Source: Spirochaetia bacterium
GTDB taxonomy: Bacteria; Spirochaetota; Leptospiria; Turneriellales; JAOUOS01
DNA: 64,000 nucleotides
Direction: 5' to 3'
Assembly (NCBI GenBank): GCA_029880265.1
Contig: JAOUOT010000002.1
Coordinates: forward strand, 181,353-245,352
The notes beneath the pieces were generated by a model. The model had not been told where the DNA came from. It made no database searches and saw only the letters and a list, made by a program, of their open reading frames with translations. Position numbers and translations under genes: made by a program. Below are positions 36,804 to 45,766 of the stretch, in pieces (within the stretch, counting starts at the first letter, position 1; the number at the start of each line of letters is the position of its first letter).

Positions 36804-37610
36804 ATGAAAAGGTACACAGTTTTATTAGCAATTTTTCTAGGATGCAGCGCTCTGCAAAACAAGAGCGACAATTTTAATAACGACGATATTCAATCGAAAG
36901 ATTCCGGCGGTTTTGGTTTTTTTTCAGATTCTTCAGAAAAACCTTCAGGACTTGTTCAAACAGGATATGCCGCATGGTACGGAAAAGAACTTCAGGGAAA
37001 ACCGACGGCAAGCGGCGAACTTTTTGACATGAACGAATATACGGCGGCCCACCGCGATTTTCCTATGGGCTCTCTGGTATTGGTAAAAAATACAGAAACT
37101 GGCAGAAAACAACTTTTAAGAATTAACGATCGCGGGCCTTATGTCGACGGCAGAATTATTGACGTAAGCTATGCGGCCGCCCGAGATCTTGGTTTTGCCG
37201 AGAAAGGAACCGCGAAAGTAGAAATAGAGCTTATTCAAAGCGGAAAAAATAACTTTTTATCGAAAGCCGAAAGTAAAGAAAATTCTTTAGAAAAAGATAT
37301 TCAAGTAAACGATATTCACGAACCTTTTCAGGAAGAAATAATGCTTGATAACGGAGATTATGTTTTCATTGATGGTTTAAGACCGAAAGGCTTTACCGTT
37401 CAAATTGGAGCGTTTGAAAGCAGGCTAAACGCCGAAAAATTCAGAAGCGAGATGAAAGACAAATATAAAAAACCGGCTTTTATCGCGACGCGTTCAGAGC
37501 TGCATCACGTTTGGCTTGGCGACTTCAGGTCTAAAGAAAGCGCAAGACAGTTTTATAGCAAACTAAGAAAACGCGGCGAAGACGTGTACTATCGTGGAAA
37601 AACCTTATAA
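36804..37610 (+). CDS. rlpA: RlpA-like septal lytic transglycosylase with SPOR domain
   Basis: 268 residues. The lipobox is AIFLGC at about 14. A double-psi beta-barrel follows (about 53-140): TGYAAWYGKELQGKPTASG, MNEYTAAHRDFPMGS, RINDRGPYVDGRIIDVS. A SPOR domain (about 193-268, GFTVQIGAFESRLNAEKF) binds denuded glycan strands at the division septum. The protein is the complete architecture of Pseudomonas RlpA. Its end overlaps purM by 17 bases. Confidence 0.94.
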   Translation: MKRYTVLLAIFLGCSALQNKSDNFNNDDIQSKDSGGFGFFSDSSEKPSGLVQTGYAAWYGKELQGKPTASGELFDMNEYTAAHRDFPMGSLVLVKNTETGRKQLLRINDRGPYVDGRIIDVSYAAARDLGFAEKGTAKVEIELIQSGKNNFLSKAESKENSLEKDIQVNDIHEPFQEEIMLDNGDYVFIDGLRPKGFTVQIGAFESRLNAEKFRSEMKDKYKKPAFIATRSELHHVWLGDFRSKESARQFYSKLRKRGEDVYYRGKTL

Positions 37611-38655
37611 GAAAATTAATTATAAAAATGCCGGCGTCGATACAGAAAAAGCGCAGAATTTAATATATAACCTCAAGCGCAGTATTCTTTCTACGCACAA
37701 TAATTTAGAAACCGGCGTTGTTCGAAATAATTTCGGCGGCTTTGCCGGATTATTTAGTCCCGATAATCGTTTTAAAGGCTATGATCTTGTCGCCGCAACA
37801 GACGGCGTAGGAACCAAGATCGAACTCTGCCGAAAATTTGATTTTTTTTCAGATATAGGCGACGATCTTGTCGGAATGTGCGTCAATGATTTATACTGCA
37901 TTGGCGCCCAGCCCTTTTTCTTTTTAGACTATATTTCATGCGGCAAATTAAGCGAATCATGGTATAATCCCGTCATGAAAAGCGTTACAAAAGCCTGCCA
38001 AAAAGCTTCTATGGCTCTTTTAGGCGGCGAAACAGCCGAACATCCGGGAACTATGAAACCTGACGATTTTGATTTAGCGGGGTTTTGCGTTGGCGCGGTC
38101 GATTATAACAAGGCTTTGCCCAAGATCGATAAGATAAAAGAAGGCGATGTAATCATCGGATTTGCCTCAACGGGACTTCATAGCAACGGATTTTCGCTTG
38201 TTCGAAAGATACTTCAAAAAATAAAAAAACAAAACCCGAAAGAATATGACTCTCTTGTTTCAGATAAAAACTTCATTGAAAAAAAACTCTTAGCCGGAAC
38301 AAGAATATATTCTTTTATTCCCGAAATGCTTTCAAAAACTGAAGTAAAAGCGCTGGCCCACATTACCGGAGGAGGTTTTTATGAAAATATTCCGAGAATA
38401 CTTCCCGCAGATTTATGCGCTTATATTGAAAAACCCAAATTATTTCAACGCGAAATATACGATTTTTTAGAAAGATTCGTTAAACCAAAAGATATGTATT
38501 CAACATTTAACATGGGCGTAGGAATTATAGCCATAATTGAAGAAAAATATGTTGACCTGATAAAACAGTTTGATAAAAAAAGCAAAATTATAGGATATAT
38601 TCAAAAAAGAACCCAAAATGATAAAAATGTTATTATCAACGGTATCGATACATAA
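37594..38655 (+). CDS. purM: phosphoribosylformylglycinamidine cyclo-ligase (AIR synthase)
   Basis: 353 residues from a GTG start. Signatures: INYKNAGVDTEKA at the N terminus, ATDGVGTKIEL, FFLDYISCGKL, LGGETAEHPG, GFASTGLHSNGFSLVR, AHITGGGFYENIPRILP. It closes the imidazole ring in purine synthesis. No other pur gene is near. The 3' end overlaps the convergent lipoprotein gene by 20 bases. Confidence 0.97.
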   Translation: MEKPYKKINYKNAGVDTEKAQNLIYNLKRSILSTHNNLETGVVRNNFGGFAGLFSPDNRFKGYDLVAATDGVGTKIELCRKFDFFSDIGDDLVGMCVNDLYCIGAQPFFFLDYISCGKLSESWYNPVMKSVTKACQKASMALLGGETAEHPGTMKPDDFDLAGFCVGAVDYNKALPKIDKIKEGDVIIGFASTGLHSNGFSLVRKILQKIKKQNPKEYDSLVSDKNFIEKKLLAGTRIYSFIPEMLSKTEVKALAHITGGGFYENIPRILPADLCAYIEKPKLFQREIYDFLERFVKPKDMYSTFNMGVGIIAIIEEKYVDLIKQFDKKSKIIGYIQKRTQNDKNVIINGIDT

Positions 38656-39019
38656 AAACTTCTATCATATAACCTCCGCTTTTCATATTTCGCGAAACGC
38701 CATGATCGTCAATTTTCCATCGGCTCTCAAAATGCCCCGTTTTTTTAATATAAATACCGTCGGCCCCGCTTTCAGAAGCTTCGTTTCTAAGCGTATTAAG
38801 AATATATTGCCTGGAATATCCTGGGTTATATCTTACAACAATACGGCCTATAATATTATGAACTTCTTCGGGCAAGTCATACAAAATTTTAATATCTTCA
38901 GGACGACGTTTTTGAACATATTCTTTTTTATTGAAAATCTCTTTATCAACCGAAATACATCCGATATTAAAAAGAAGACAAAGAAAAATTATTATGCTAA
39001 CTTTTTTTAATAAGGACAC
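38636..39019 (-). CDS. small lipoprotein of unknown function
   Basis: 127 residues from GTG (no ATG is available). The lipobox is LLFNIGC at about 21. The mature part ends in an alpha-beta pattern (VHNIIGRIVVRYNPG, TLRNEASESGADGIYIKK) that resembles YdgH/DUF4156-type small envelope proteins. It is divergent from the next gene with only five bases between start codons, so the two share regulatory sequence. The opposing plus-strand frame is a shadow: it lacks a signal and any pattern. Confidence 0.65.
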   Translation of the reverse strand: MSLLKKVSIIIFLCLLFNIGCISVDKEIFNKKEYVQKRRPEDIKILYDLPEEVHNIIGRIVVRYNPGYSRQYILNTLRNEASESGADGIYIKKTGHFESRWKIDDHGVSRNMKSGGYMIEVFMYRYR

Positions 39020-39024
39020 GGCAA

Positions 39025-39393
39025 ATGTTTAAAAACAGAGACAAGAACGAAACAAAAAAAACAGAACAGGCATTTAAAGGTAAACCCCTTAAAATTACGG
39101 GGGGGCAGCCCTTAAATGAAGCTTTTATCAATAAATTTTTCAAGGTGTTTTCGGCTGAAGACTTGTATAATTTTGAAAATATTTATAATGATCTGGAATC
39201 AAAGTTAAAAAAAATTAATGTGGATCCTGAAAAATTTATGAACCAAATTAGAGAAGCATATTCCAGATATCAGGAATACAAAGAATTAGACCCCTTTTTT
39301 CCCATGGATAAAAAAGCGATGAAATACGTTGATAAATTTATTAGAAAAGCCGTAAACGACACATACGAGTCTATAATAAAGAAAGGAAAATAA
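39025..39393 (+). CDS. small hypothetical protein, coiled-coil rich
   Basis: 122 residues, no signal peptide, helical and charged (FFKVFSAEDLYNFENIY, FMNQIREAYSRYQEYKEL). AAGGA lies eight bases before the ATG. It starts a plus-strand series with the PNPFNP and PorV-like genes (spacing 3 and 17 bases), so it may be a cytoplasmic partner. I do not recognise it. Confidence 0.62.
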   Translation: MFKNRDKNETKKTEQAFKGKPLKITGGQPLNEAFINKFFKVFSAEDLYNFENIYNDLESKLKKINVDPEKFMNQIREAYSRYQEYKELDPFFPMDKKAMKYVDKFIRKAVNDTYESIIKKGK

Positions 39394-39396
39394 AAC

Positions 39397-39759
39397 ATGA
39401 AATTGAAAAAACTTTTTAGATTTTTATTGATAGCTGTCTTTATTTTAACAACATTTGAGGCATATTCGGCCAAGATTGACATGGGAGAAGTTATCGCTTA
39501 TCCGAACCCGTTTAATCCCGATACGCAAAATCTTACGATAAAAAAGATATCGGGAAGTTTTATTTCTGTTGAATTTACCGTTTACGATTTTAACCAAAAA
39601 AAAGTTTACGAGGGCACAGCGTCTAATTCAGATATTACCTGGAACGGTTATACCAAAACCGGAAGAAGAGCGCGTCCCGGGCTTTATTTCATTAAAATAA
39701 TAGAAACAACCGGCGATAATTCTATCGCTCAAAAAATAATAAAGGTATTGATACAATAA
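39397..39759 (+). CDS. secreted single-domain protein with PNPFNP strand (FlgD-Ig/T9SS-CTD-like fold)
   Basis: 120 residues. The signal peptide ends FEAYSAK. The mature part is one beta domain: IAYPNPFNPDTQNLTI, then VEFTVYDFNQKKVYEG, the WNGYTKTGRRARPGLYFIKI core and a final KIIKVLIQ. This pattern marks FlgD-like Ig domains and the C-terminal domains of type IX-secreted proteins, which normally close a large cargo. Here the domain stands alone. A PorV-like barrel is encoded 17 bases downstream. Confidence 0.78.
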   Translation: MKLKKLFRFLLIAVFILTTFEAYSAKIDMGEVIAYPNPFNPDTQNLTIKKISGSFISVEFTVYDFNQKKVYEGTASNSDITWNGYTKTGRRARPGLYFIKIIETTGDNSIAQKIIKVLIQ

Positions 39760-39776
39760 TCTTTAGGGGTCAACCA

Positions 39777-40829
39777 ATGAAAAATATACTAATCTTAAAT
39801 CTTTTATTCTTTCTATCTTCCTTAATGATTACTCCTCTTTGGGCCGAATCATCAGGCGCATTTTTGCGTCACGGATTAGGGGCAAAAGCAATGGGCCTTG
39901 GAAAAGCTTACCAAACAGTGGTTAAAGATCCCGGAGCTCTCTACTGGAACCCTGCGGGTCTTGCAAATATAAACGGGCAGGCAAAAATAAGCGATTCGCT
40001 TGAAAATGAAGAGAATGAAGATCCTTTTGGCGATACAAAAACAAATCAATTGCTTAATTCTGAGGGTCAAAAAGAAGAAAGCCCAAAAGAGACACAGCCC
40101 GAATTACCCTCTGTTGAAAGACCCTTTGAAATGCAATTTTATAATGCCGTCTCGCAGCTTACTTTTGACAGACAAGCTGGTTTTAGCGCTCTAGCGTTTA
40201 CCGCCGTAGGCGGAACAATAGGGTTTGGACTTTTGGGATTTTATACAAATGATATTGAAGGCTATAATGAAATTGGCGAGTCAACCGGCAGCATAACATA
40301 CCAGACGATGGCCGCTTACTTAGGGTATGCCTTTGAAAGCGGCGCAACGCGCGCGGGTTTCAGTCTTACCGGCATAAACGAAAAAATAGCAGATAAAAGT
40401 CTAAACGGCGCAAGCTTGAATGTGGGAATTCAGCTGATGCCCCTGCCTATTCTTGAATTTGGCGCCAATATACAAAATTTAGCCGGCGTCATACAAGAAC
40501 ATGCCGGGTCAGACGCCAAATACGAGAGATTAGATACAATTCTTTCGGCTTCTATCGGCATACGTACGCTTCCTCCAAAATCGAGCCTTCTTGTGCTTTT
40601 GGGTTTTGAGGCAAATTTAGATACGCTTGAAAGCGAAGATTTAAACGCAAATTTTGGTTTGGCCTATTCTATTAACCGTTACAGTTACGTTATGGCCGGA
40701 TTAAACACCAATGGTTTATCCTGCGGCTTTGGCATGAGTTTGAGTTTTTTTCAAATTGCCTATGCCATTAATCAAGACAGGTTAAAAACCGGAATTCAGC
40801 ATCATTTCGATATAAATTTTTTATTCTAA
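39777..40829 (+). CDS. PorV/UPF0164-like outer-membrane barrel
   Basis: 350 residues. Signal peptide to TPLWA. The mature start SSGAFLRHGLGAKAMGLGKA, with KDPGALYWNPAGLANI, is the PorV/PorQ and UPF0164 (FadL-like) signature. A charged insert (about 75-120, SLENEENEDPFGDTK) is followed by about 12 barrel strands ending INFLF. In type IX systems PorV carries cargo across or at the outer membrane; in spirochaetes UPF0164 proteins resemble fatty-acid transporters. Which role applies is open. Confidence 0.8.
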   Translation: MKNILILNLLFFLSSLMITPLWAESSGAFLRHGLGAKAMGLGKAYQTVVKDPGALYWNPAGLANINGQAKISDSLENEENEDPFGDTKTNQLLNSEGQKEESPKETQPELPSVERPFEMQFYNAVSQLTFDRQAGFSALAFTAVGGTIGFGLLGFYTNDIEGYNEIGESTGSITYQTMAAYLGYAFESGATRAGFSLTGINEKIADKSLNGASLNVGIQLMPLPILEFGANIQNLAGVIQEHAGSDAKYERLDTILSASIGIRTLPPKSSLLVLLGFEANLDTLESEDLNANFGLAYSINRYSYVMAGLNTNGLSCGFGMSLSFFQIAYAINQDRLKTGIQHHFDINFLF

Positions 40830-40838
40830 GATAACGCT

Positions 40839-41633
40839 TTGCAAATTTGGGCCGTTATAAATCTTACTCCCGATTCTTTTTTTAAGAATTCGCGGATTAA
40901 CAAAAGAAAGTTCTTGACAACGGCCTTAAATGCCATTGAAAATGGCGCAGATGTCTTAGATATAGGAGCCGAAAGCAGCAGACCATTTTCAAGACCCTTG
41001 CCATGGGAAGAAGAATGGGACAGGCTAAAACAACCCCTTGCCGAACTAAAATCTGCTATCGGAGAAAATGAGTTTTTAAAGCGAGTATCTGTCGATACTT
41101 ATAAATATGAGACCGCAAAAAATGTTCTTGATTTAGGAGCGGGTTTTATAAATGACATAAGAGGCGGCGAAGACGAAAGAATATTAGATTTAATTAAGAA
41201 ATATCAAAGAAAGATTGTAATTATGCACTCGAAAGGAACACCTGAAAATATGCAGATAAATCCGCAATATAAAGACGTTGTCAAAGAAGTTCTTGATTTT
41301 CTTCGCGCAAGAGCTAAAATTGCTATCAACCTTGGCATAAAAAAAGAAAACATAATTTTAGACTACGGCATAGGTTTCGGCAAAACGGTTGAACAAAATA
41401 TACGACTGCTTAAAAATACTAAACTCTTCAAAAAAGAAGGTTTCACTTTACTTGCGGGAGTTTCAAGAAAATCTTTTATAGGTAAAATCTTAAATATTGA
41501 ATCTGCTGAAGAAAGAGGTTTTCCGTCGGGCATACTGCATACATATTTGACCATTCAGGGAATTGATATTCTAAGGGTTCATGACATAAAAGAAACCGCG
41601 CAAATAAGAAGCTTGCTGTCTCTATTAAAATAA
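40839..41633 (+). CDS. folP: dihydropteroate synthase
   Basis: 264 residues from TTG. Signatures: AVINLTPDSFFKNSR (pterin loop), VLDIGAESSRPFSRP, NDIRGGEDERI, IVIMHSKGTP, LDYGIGFGKTVEQN, LLAGVSRKSFIG. It joins p-aminobenzoate to hydroxymethyl-dihydropterin in folate synthesis. It is immediately followed by cdaA (1-base gap), a pairing also seen in other bacteria. Confidence 0.95.
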   Translation: MQIWAVINLTPDSFFKNSRINKRKFLTTALNAIENGADVLDIGAESSRPFSRPLPWEEEWDRLKQPLAELKSAIGENEFLKRVSVDTYKYETAKNVLDLGAGFINDIRGGEDERILDLIKKYQRKIVIMHSKGTPENMQINPQYKDVVKEVLDFLRARAKIAINLGIKKENIILDYGIGFGKTVEQNIRLLKNTKLFKKEGFTLLAGVSRKSFIGKILNIESAEERGFPSGILHTYLTIQGIDILRVHDIKETAQIRSLLSLLK

Positions 41634-41634
41634 T

Positions 41635-42432
41635 ATGGATTCCTTTGAATTTACATGGATAACCGAATCAGCATGGCTTAGAAGCCTCATTGATATTGTA
41701 CTGGTTTCTTTTTTAATTTATCAAATTTACAGATTGTTAAGCCACTCAAGAGCCCTGCCCGTTTTAATAGGGGTTGTCGTTTTTATTATTCTGTCGCTTA
41801 TTTCTCAATGGTTTAAACTTGATACCCTAAGCTGGCTGTTTGAAAGCATATCGGGATATCTTATCATCGCCATCATTGTAATACTTCAGCCGGAACTTAG
41901 AAGAGCTTTTTATCGTCTGGGTCACGTTAATATTTATAAATTAATTTCAACTCAAAAAGATATTCCTGTAGAAGAGGTATCCCAGGCGTGCCTTTTAATG
42001 GCCGAAGATAAAATAGGAGCCTTGCTCGTGCTGTTAAAAAAATCAAGCGTAAAACAAATTTCTGAAAGCGGAATATCAATGCAGGCAAATATAAGCAAAG
42101 AACTTTTAGTCTCTATTTTTTACGGCGAAAACCCTCTTCATGACGGGGCGGTAATTATTGAAGGCGAACATGTGATATCGGCGGCGACTTATCTTCCTCT
42201 TTCAAGTTCAAGCAGGTTAAAAAAAACTCACGGAGCCAGACATAGAGCGGGATTAGGCATTACCGAAGAATCTGATGTTCTTTCTATCATCGTATCTGAA
42301 GAAACCGGAAAAATCTCGGTATGCTTTTTAGGTAAAATGGAAGAAAGCGTCAACGGAATTAAACTAAAGTCTATATTGGCCTCTTTTAATACCGGGCGCC
42401 TAAAAGACGAATGGAAAACAATATTAAAATAA
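41635..42432 (+). CDS. cdaA: diadenylate cyclase (c-di-AMP synthase)
   Basis: 265 residues. Three membrane helices in the first 90, with VVFIILSLISQWFKLDTLSW, then the DisA_N catalytic domain. The two active-site motifs are NPLHDGAVII (DGA) and GARHRAGLGITEESD (RHR). It makes c-di-AMP from two ATP. The next gene encodes a YbbR-domain protein of the kind that regulates CdaA. It sits in an outer-membrane-containing organism, which is less usual. Confidence 0.96.
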   Translation: MDSFEFTWITESAWLRSLIDIVLVSFLIYQIYRLLSHSRALPVLIGVVVFIILSLISQWFKLDTLSWLFESISGYLIIAIIVILQPELRRAFYRLGHVNIYKLISTQKDIPVEEVSQACLLMAEDKIGALLVLLKKSSVKQISESGISMQANISKELLVSIFYGENPLHDGAVIIEGEHVISAATYLPLSSSSRLKKTHGARHRAGLGITEESDVLSIIVSEETGKISVCFLGKMEESVNGIKLKSILASFNTGRLKDEWKTILK

Positions 42433-42450
42433 TTTTTTAGAAAAAGACAA

Positions 42451-43575
42451 ATGAAAAAATACGTTATAAAAAGATTATATGACGCGATGAAATCGGCGCA
42501 AAACAACTGGCTGGCAAAAGTTGTTTCTGTTTTAATTGCCATAGGTCTTTGGCTTTATAATTATAACATGCAGCATACAACTATAAGCGTCTCTGTGCCC
42601 ATTGTCTACAAGAACAAACCGTCTAATTTAAGCTATGAAAGTAAACCGCAGCGATATGCAAAATTTAAAATACAAGGGAAAGAAGAAAGCCTGAATTTTT
42701 CAACGGCCAATCTGAAAGCGACCGTAGATTTAAAAGACGCCGAAGAAGGAAGCGGATATTATGCGGCAGATTTTGATTTACAGCAATTTCCTGAAAATGT
42801 GGATATTCTTGAGCATCCCGAAAAAATCAAAATAAATCTTGAAAAAATTGTTCAAAAATACGTAAAAATAAATCCAAACTTTTCAGGCAAACTAAAAGAG
42901 GGCCTTAAAAAAGGTTTGGTTCAAATTAACCCCAGAACGGCCGCTATCGAAGGGCCGCGTTCTATTCTAGAAAAAATAAAAACAGTCAACACTCTGGCCG
43001 TCGACATAAGCGAGGCAGAAGAGAATTTGACCAAAAAAATAGGACTAATAAATCCTGAGAAAGAAACAAAAATACTTAGACCCACATCTGTAGAAATAAG
43101 TGTTAAGATATTTTCTGATAATATTGAAAACGAACTTATTATTGAAAATATACCCTTATCGGCTCATAATCTTGACCCTGCATTAGAAGCGTTTTTTTCC
43201 ACAGACTCTATAAAACTGTACCTTCAAGGAAACGTAAATCTGTTAAAAAAAATAAAAATCGAAGATATTATCTGCTCGGTAAATTTAGAAGACATAAAAT
43301 TTGATCCTAAAAACGCCGCTATAACTCCCTCTGAAAACGAATCGGGACTTCCTATTGATATTAAATTCTTAAAAAGCGCCGATAACATTCAAATCTTAAA
43401 CGCAATTCCTGATACGGTATCTGTACGATTTAAAGTAAAGCCCGAATTTGAAAATAAAAAATTTATTGCCGGAGAGAAAAACGAGCAAATAAAGGGCAAA
43501 GAAGAAAAACAAGAAGAAAAACCGCGGCAGCAAAAAGAAAAACCAGAAAATAATCAAACAAAAGAAGATGAATAA
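42451..43575 (+). CDS. cdaR: YbbR-domain protein, probable CdaA regulator
   Basis: 374 residues. One N-terminal membrane helix (VVSVLIAIGLWLYNYN), then three to four YbbR-like beta domains (ISVSVPIVYKNKPSNL, VTINPNFSG-type segments, DNIENELIIENIPL). A low-complexity tail (about 335-374) is rich in Glu, Lys and Gln. In Firmicutes, CdaR binds CdaA and modulates its activity. It starts 18 bases after cdaA and overlaps pdxJ by eight. Confidence 0.88.
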   Translation: MKKYVIKRLYDAMKSAQNNWLAKVVSVLIAIGLWLYNYNMQHTTISVSVPIVYKNKPSNLSYESKPQRYAKFKIQGKEESLNFSTANLKATVDLKDAEEGSGYYAADFDLQQFPENVDILEHPEKIKINLEKIVQKYVKINPNFSGKLKEGLKKGLVQINPRTAAIEGPRSILEKIKTVNTLAVDISEAEENLTKKIGLINPEKETKILRPTSVEISVKIFSDNIENELIIENIPLSAHNLDPALEAFFSTDSIKLYLQGNVNLLKKIKIEDIICSVNLEDIKFDPKNAAITPSENESGLPIDIKFLKSADNIQILNAIPDTVSVRFKVKPEFENKKFIAGEKNEQIKGKEEKQEEKPRQQKEKPENNQTKEDE

Positions 43576-44296
43576 CATTCGTTTAGGCGTAAATATCGAT
43601 CATGTCGCAACACTAAGAAACGCCAGAGGAGAAAACGACCCTTCTCTTCTTGAGCTGGCTTTTTGCGCGCAAGACGGCGGAGCAGATTCTATCACTATGC
43701 ATCTGAGAGAAGACAGAAGGCATATTCGTGACAATGATATTTTTCTTATTAATGAACATCTTAAAATTCCCATAAACTTTGAAATGGCTCTTACAGATGA
43801 GATGGTCAATATCGCTTTGAAATTGAAACCCAAAAGCGTGTGCATTGTGCCCGAAAAACGGGAAGAATTGACAACCGAAGGCGGCCTGAATCTAAAAAGT
43901 AGCTATAATAACCTGGCTCAATTTGCGCCAACTCTTCTTCAAAACGATATTGAAGTATTTCTTTTTATTGATACCGACAACGAAAGTCTAAAAAAAGCAA
44001 AAGAATTAAACGTTACCGGCGTTGAAGTTCATACCGGAGAATTTGCTCGATTTGTAAAACATGCCCGCAGAAAAGACGCAGAGTTAACGAAAATAAAAAA
44101 AGCCGCCGATTTTTGTTTGAAAAATAATTTGCGTTTTCACGCCGGACACGGTTTAAATTATTATAATATAGCGGATATTTTATCAATTGCTAATTTAGCC
44201 GAAGTTAATATAGGCCATGCCATCATAGCGAGGGCCTTAAAAATAGGGTTAAAACAAGCCGTAAAAGAAATGAAAGAAATAATTGAAAATTTATAA
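43568..44296 (+). CDS. pdxJ: pyridoxine 5'-phosphate synthase
   Basis: 242 residues. Signatures: LGVNIDHVATLRNARG, DGGADSITMHLREDRRHI, SVCIVPEKREELTTEGGL, LRFHAGHGLNYYNI, VNIGHAIIARAL. It condenses 1-deoxyxylulose 5-phosphate with aminoacetone 3-phosphate to give vitamin B6 phosphate. Its presence with acpS next to it is a pairing common in Gram-negatives. The first eight bases overlap ybbR. Confidence 0.97.
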   Translation: MNNIRLGVNIDHVATLRNARGENDPSLLELAFCAQDGGADSITMHLREDRRHIRDNDIFLINEHLKIPINFEMALTDEMVNIALKLKPKSVCIVPEKREELTTEGGLNLKSSYNNLAQFAPTLLQNDIEVFLFIDTDNESLKKAKELNVTGVEVHTGEFARFVKHARRKDAELTKIKKAADFCLKNNLRFHAGHGLNYYNIADILSIANLAEVNIGHAIIARALKIGLKQAVKEMKEIIENL

Positions 44297-44304
44297 GAAG
44301 AAAA

Positions 44305-44694
44305 ATGATATTAGGCATCGGAACAGATATATGCGAAAATTATAGAATAAAAAAAATTTTTGACGAATTTAAAGATAAATTTCTGGAAAAAATATATATG
44401 AACGAAGAAATTGAATATTGTATGAAAATGAAAAATCCTATACCGCATTTATCGGCCAGATTTGCTCTGAAAGAAGCGTTTATTAAAGCTTTAAGTTTAA
44501 GAGTTTCTCATGGAATATCTTATAAAGAAGTAGGCATAATCGGCAATACCGGCAAGAAAGAATTAAAAATTTTGGGAACCCTTCTTCAATTATATGAAAA
44601 AACCGGGGCCGATAACGCTCAGTTTAGCATCTCTCATTCAAAAGATAACTCTATTGCCTTTGTAATTCTTGAAAAGAAGGCGCTTTCTATATGA
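44305..44694 (+). CDS. acpS: holo-acyl-carrier-protein synthase
   Basis: 129 residues, normal length. IGTDICENYRIKKI holds the metal aspartate; RFALKEAFIKALSL holds the second metal residue. The tail SISHSKDNSIAFVILE is complete. It transfers phosphopantetheine from CoA to apo-ACP. Its stop overlaps the ruvB start as ATGA. Confidence 0.94.
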   Translation: MILGIGTDICENYRIKKIFDEFKDKFLEKIYMNEEIEYCMKMKNPIPHLSARFALKEAFIKALSLRVSHGISYKEVGIIGNTGKKELKILGTLLQLYEKTGADNAQFSISHSKDNSIAFVILEKKALSI

Positions 44695-45749
44695 ACGAAG
44701 GCTCTTTTAACATACTTTCTCCTAAAGAACAAAAAGGAGACACGCAGGTTCGCCCCGCTTCTCTAAAAGATTTTATCGGACAAAAAGAAGTCGTGCAAAA
44801 CCTTGAAATATATTTAAAAGCCGCAAAACTAAGAAACGAATCTCTAGATCATATTTTATTTTCAGGGCCTCCCGGTTTAGGAAAGACCACGCTGGCAAGA
44901 ATTTTAGCGACTTCGCAAAACGGAATTTTTCACCAGCTTTCGGCGCCTAACTTAAAAAGACCCGGCGATATAGCGAAGGTTTTGACAAACCTTCAAAAAA
45001 ACGATATACTTTTCATTGATGAAATACATCGCTTGCCCGCTCCCGTTGAAGAAATATTATACCCCGCCATGGAAGACGGTCATATCGATATAACCATAAG
45101 CGAAGGCATGGGAGCTTCAAGCATTTTACTTGATTTGCCCCCTTTTACTTTGGTAGCCGCGACAACAAGACCGGGAGCCATTAGCGCTCCTTTAAGGGAT
45201 CGCTTCGGCATACATCTTCGACTTGACTATTACGAACACCAGGATATTGAAAAAATCATAAAAAGAAGTTCAAACATATGGAACATAAAGATATCTAAAG
45301 AAGCTATAAATGAAATTGCCTTAAGAAGCCGAAATACTCCCAGAGTGGCCCTAAGGCTTTTAAGAAGATCATGGGATCACGCCATTGTCGCCCAGCATAA
45401 TAAAACTCAAAACGCAAAGAATACAGAAATAAACGAAGAAATAGTCGTCGATAGTTTTCAAAAAATGCGTATTGATCTTTTGGGTTTGACTTCTCTTGAT
45501 ATAAGCTTTTTAAAAACGATTGCCGATAACTATGACGGAGGTCCCGTCGGTCTTAAACCTATTGCCTCTGTGTTATCTGAAGATATTATCACATTAGAAG
45601 ATTTTATAGAGCCGTATCTGGTTAAAACGGGACTCATTAAAAAAACTTCCCGCGGTAGAGTTATAACCAGGAAAGGCTATAAACATATAGGCATCGACAA
45701 AGTTTCATTAAAAAACGATATTCAAACGAATTTATTTAACGGTAATTAG
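44691..45749 (+). CDS. ruvB: Holliday junction branch migration ATPase RuvB
   Basis: 352 residues. Walker A FSGPPGLGKTTLA, Walker B ILFIDEIHRL, sensor 1 VAATTRPGAISAPLRDRFG, and a winged-helix C-terminal domain (LKPIASVLSEDIITLEDFIE). With RuvA (not in this window) it drives branch migration in recombination repair. It ends the folP-cdaA-ybbR-pdxJ-acpS-ruvB series. Confidence 0.97.
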   Translation: MNEGSFNILSPKEQKGDTQVRPASLKDFIGQKEVVQNLEIYLKAAKLRNESLDHILFSGPPGLGKTTLARILATSQNGIFHQLSAPNLKRPGDIAKVLTNLQKNDILFIDEIHRLPAPVEEILYPAMEDGHIDITISEGMGASSILLDLPPFTLVAATTRPGAISAPLRDRFGIHLRLDYYEHQDIEKIIKRSSNIWNIKISKEAINEIALRSRNTPRVALRLLRRSWDHAIVAQHNKTQNAKNTEINEEIVVDSFQKMRIDLLGLTSLDISFLKTIADNYDGGPVGLKPIASVLSEDIITLEDFIEPYLVKTGLIKKTSRGRVITRKGYKHIGIDKVSLKNDIQTNLFNGN

Positions 45750-45766
45750 AGGTACTTTTTAATATC

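Noticed and set aside
38618-39010. Plus-strand frame of 130 codons opposite the lipoprotein gene
   Set aside because: The minus-strand reading has a signal peptide, lipobox and regular strand pattern; the plus reading has none.
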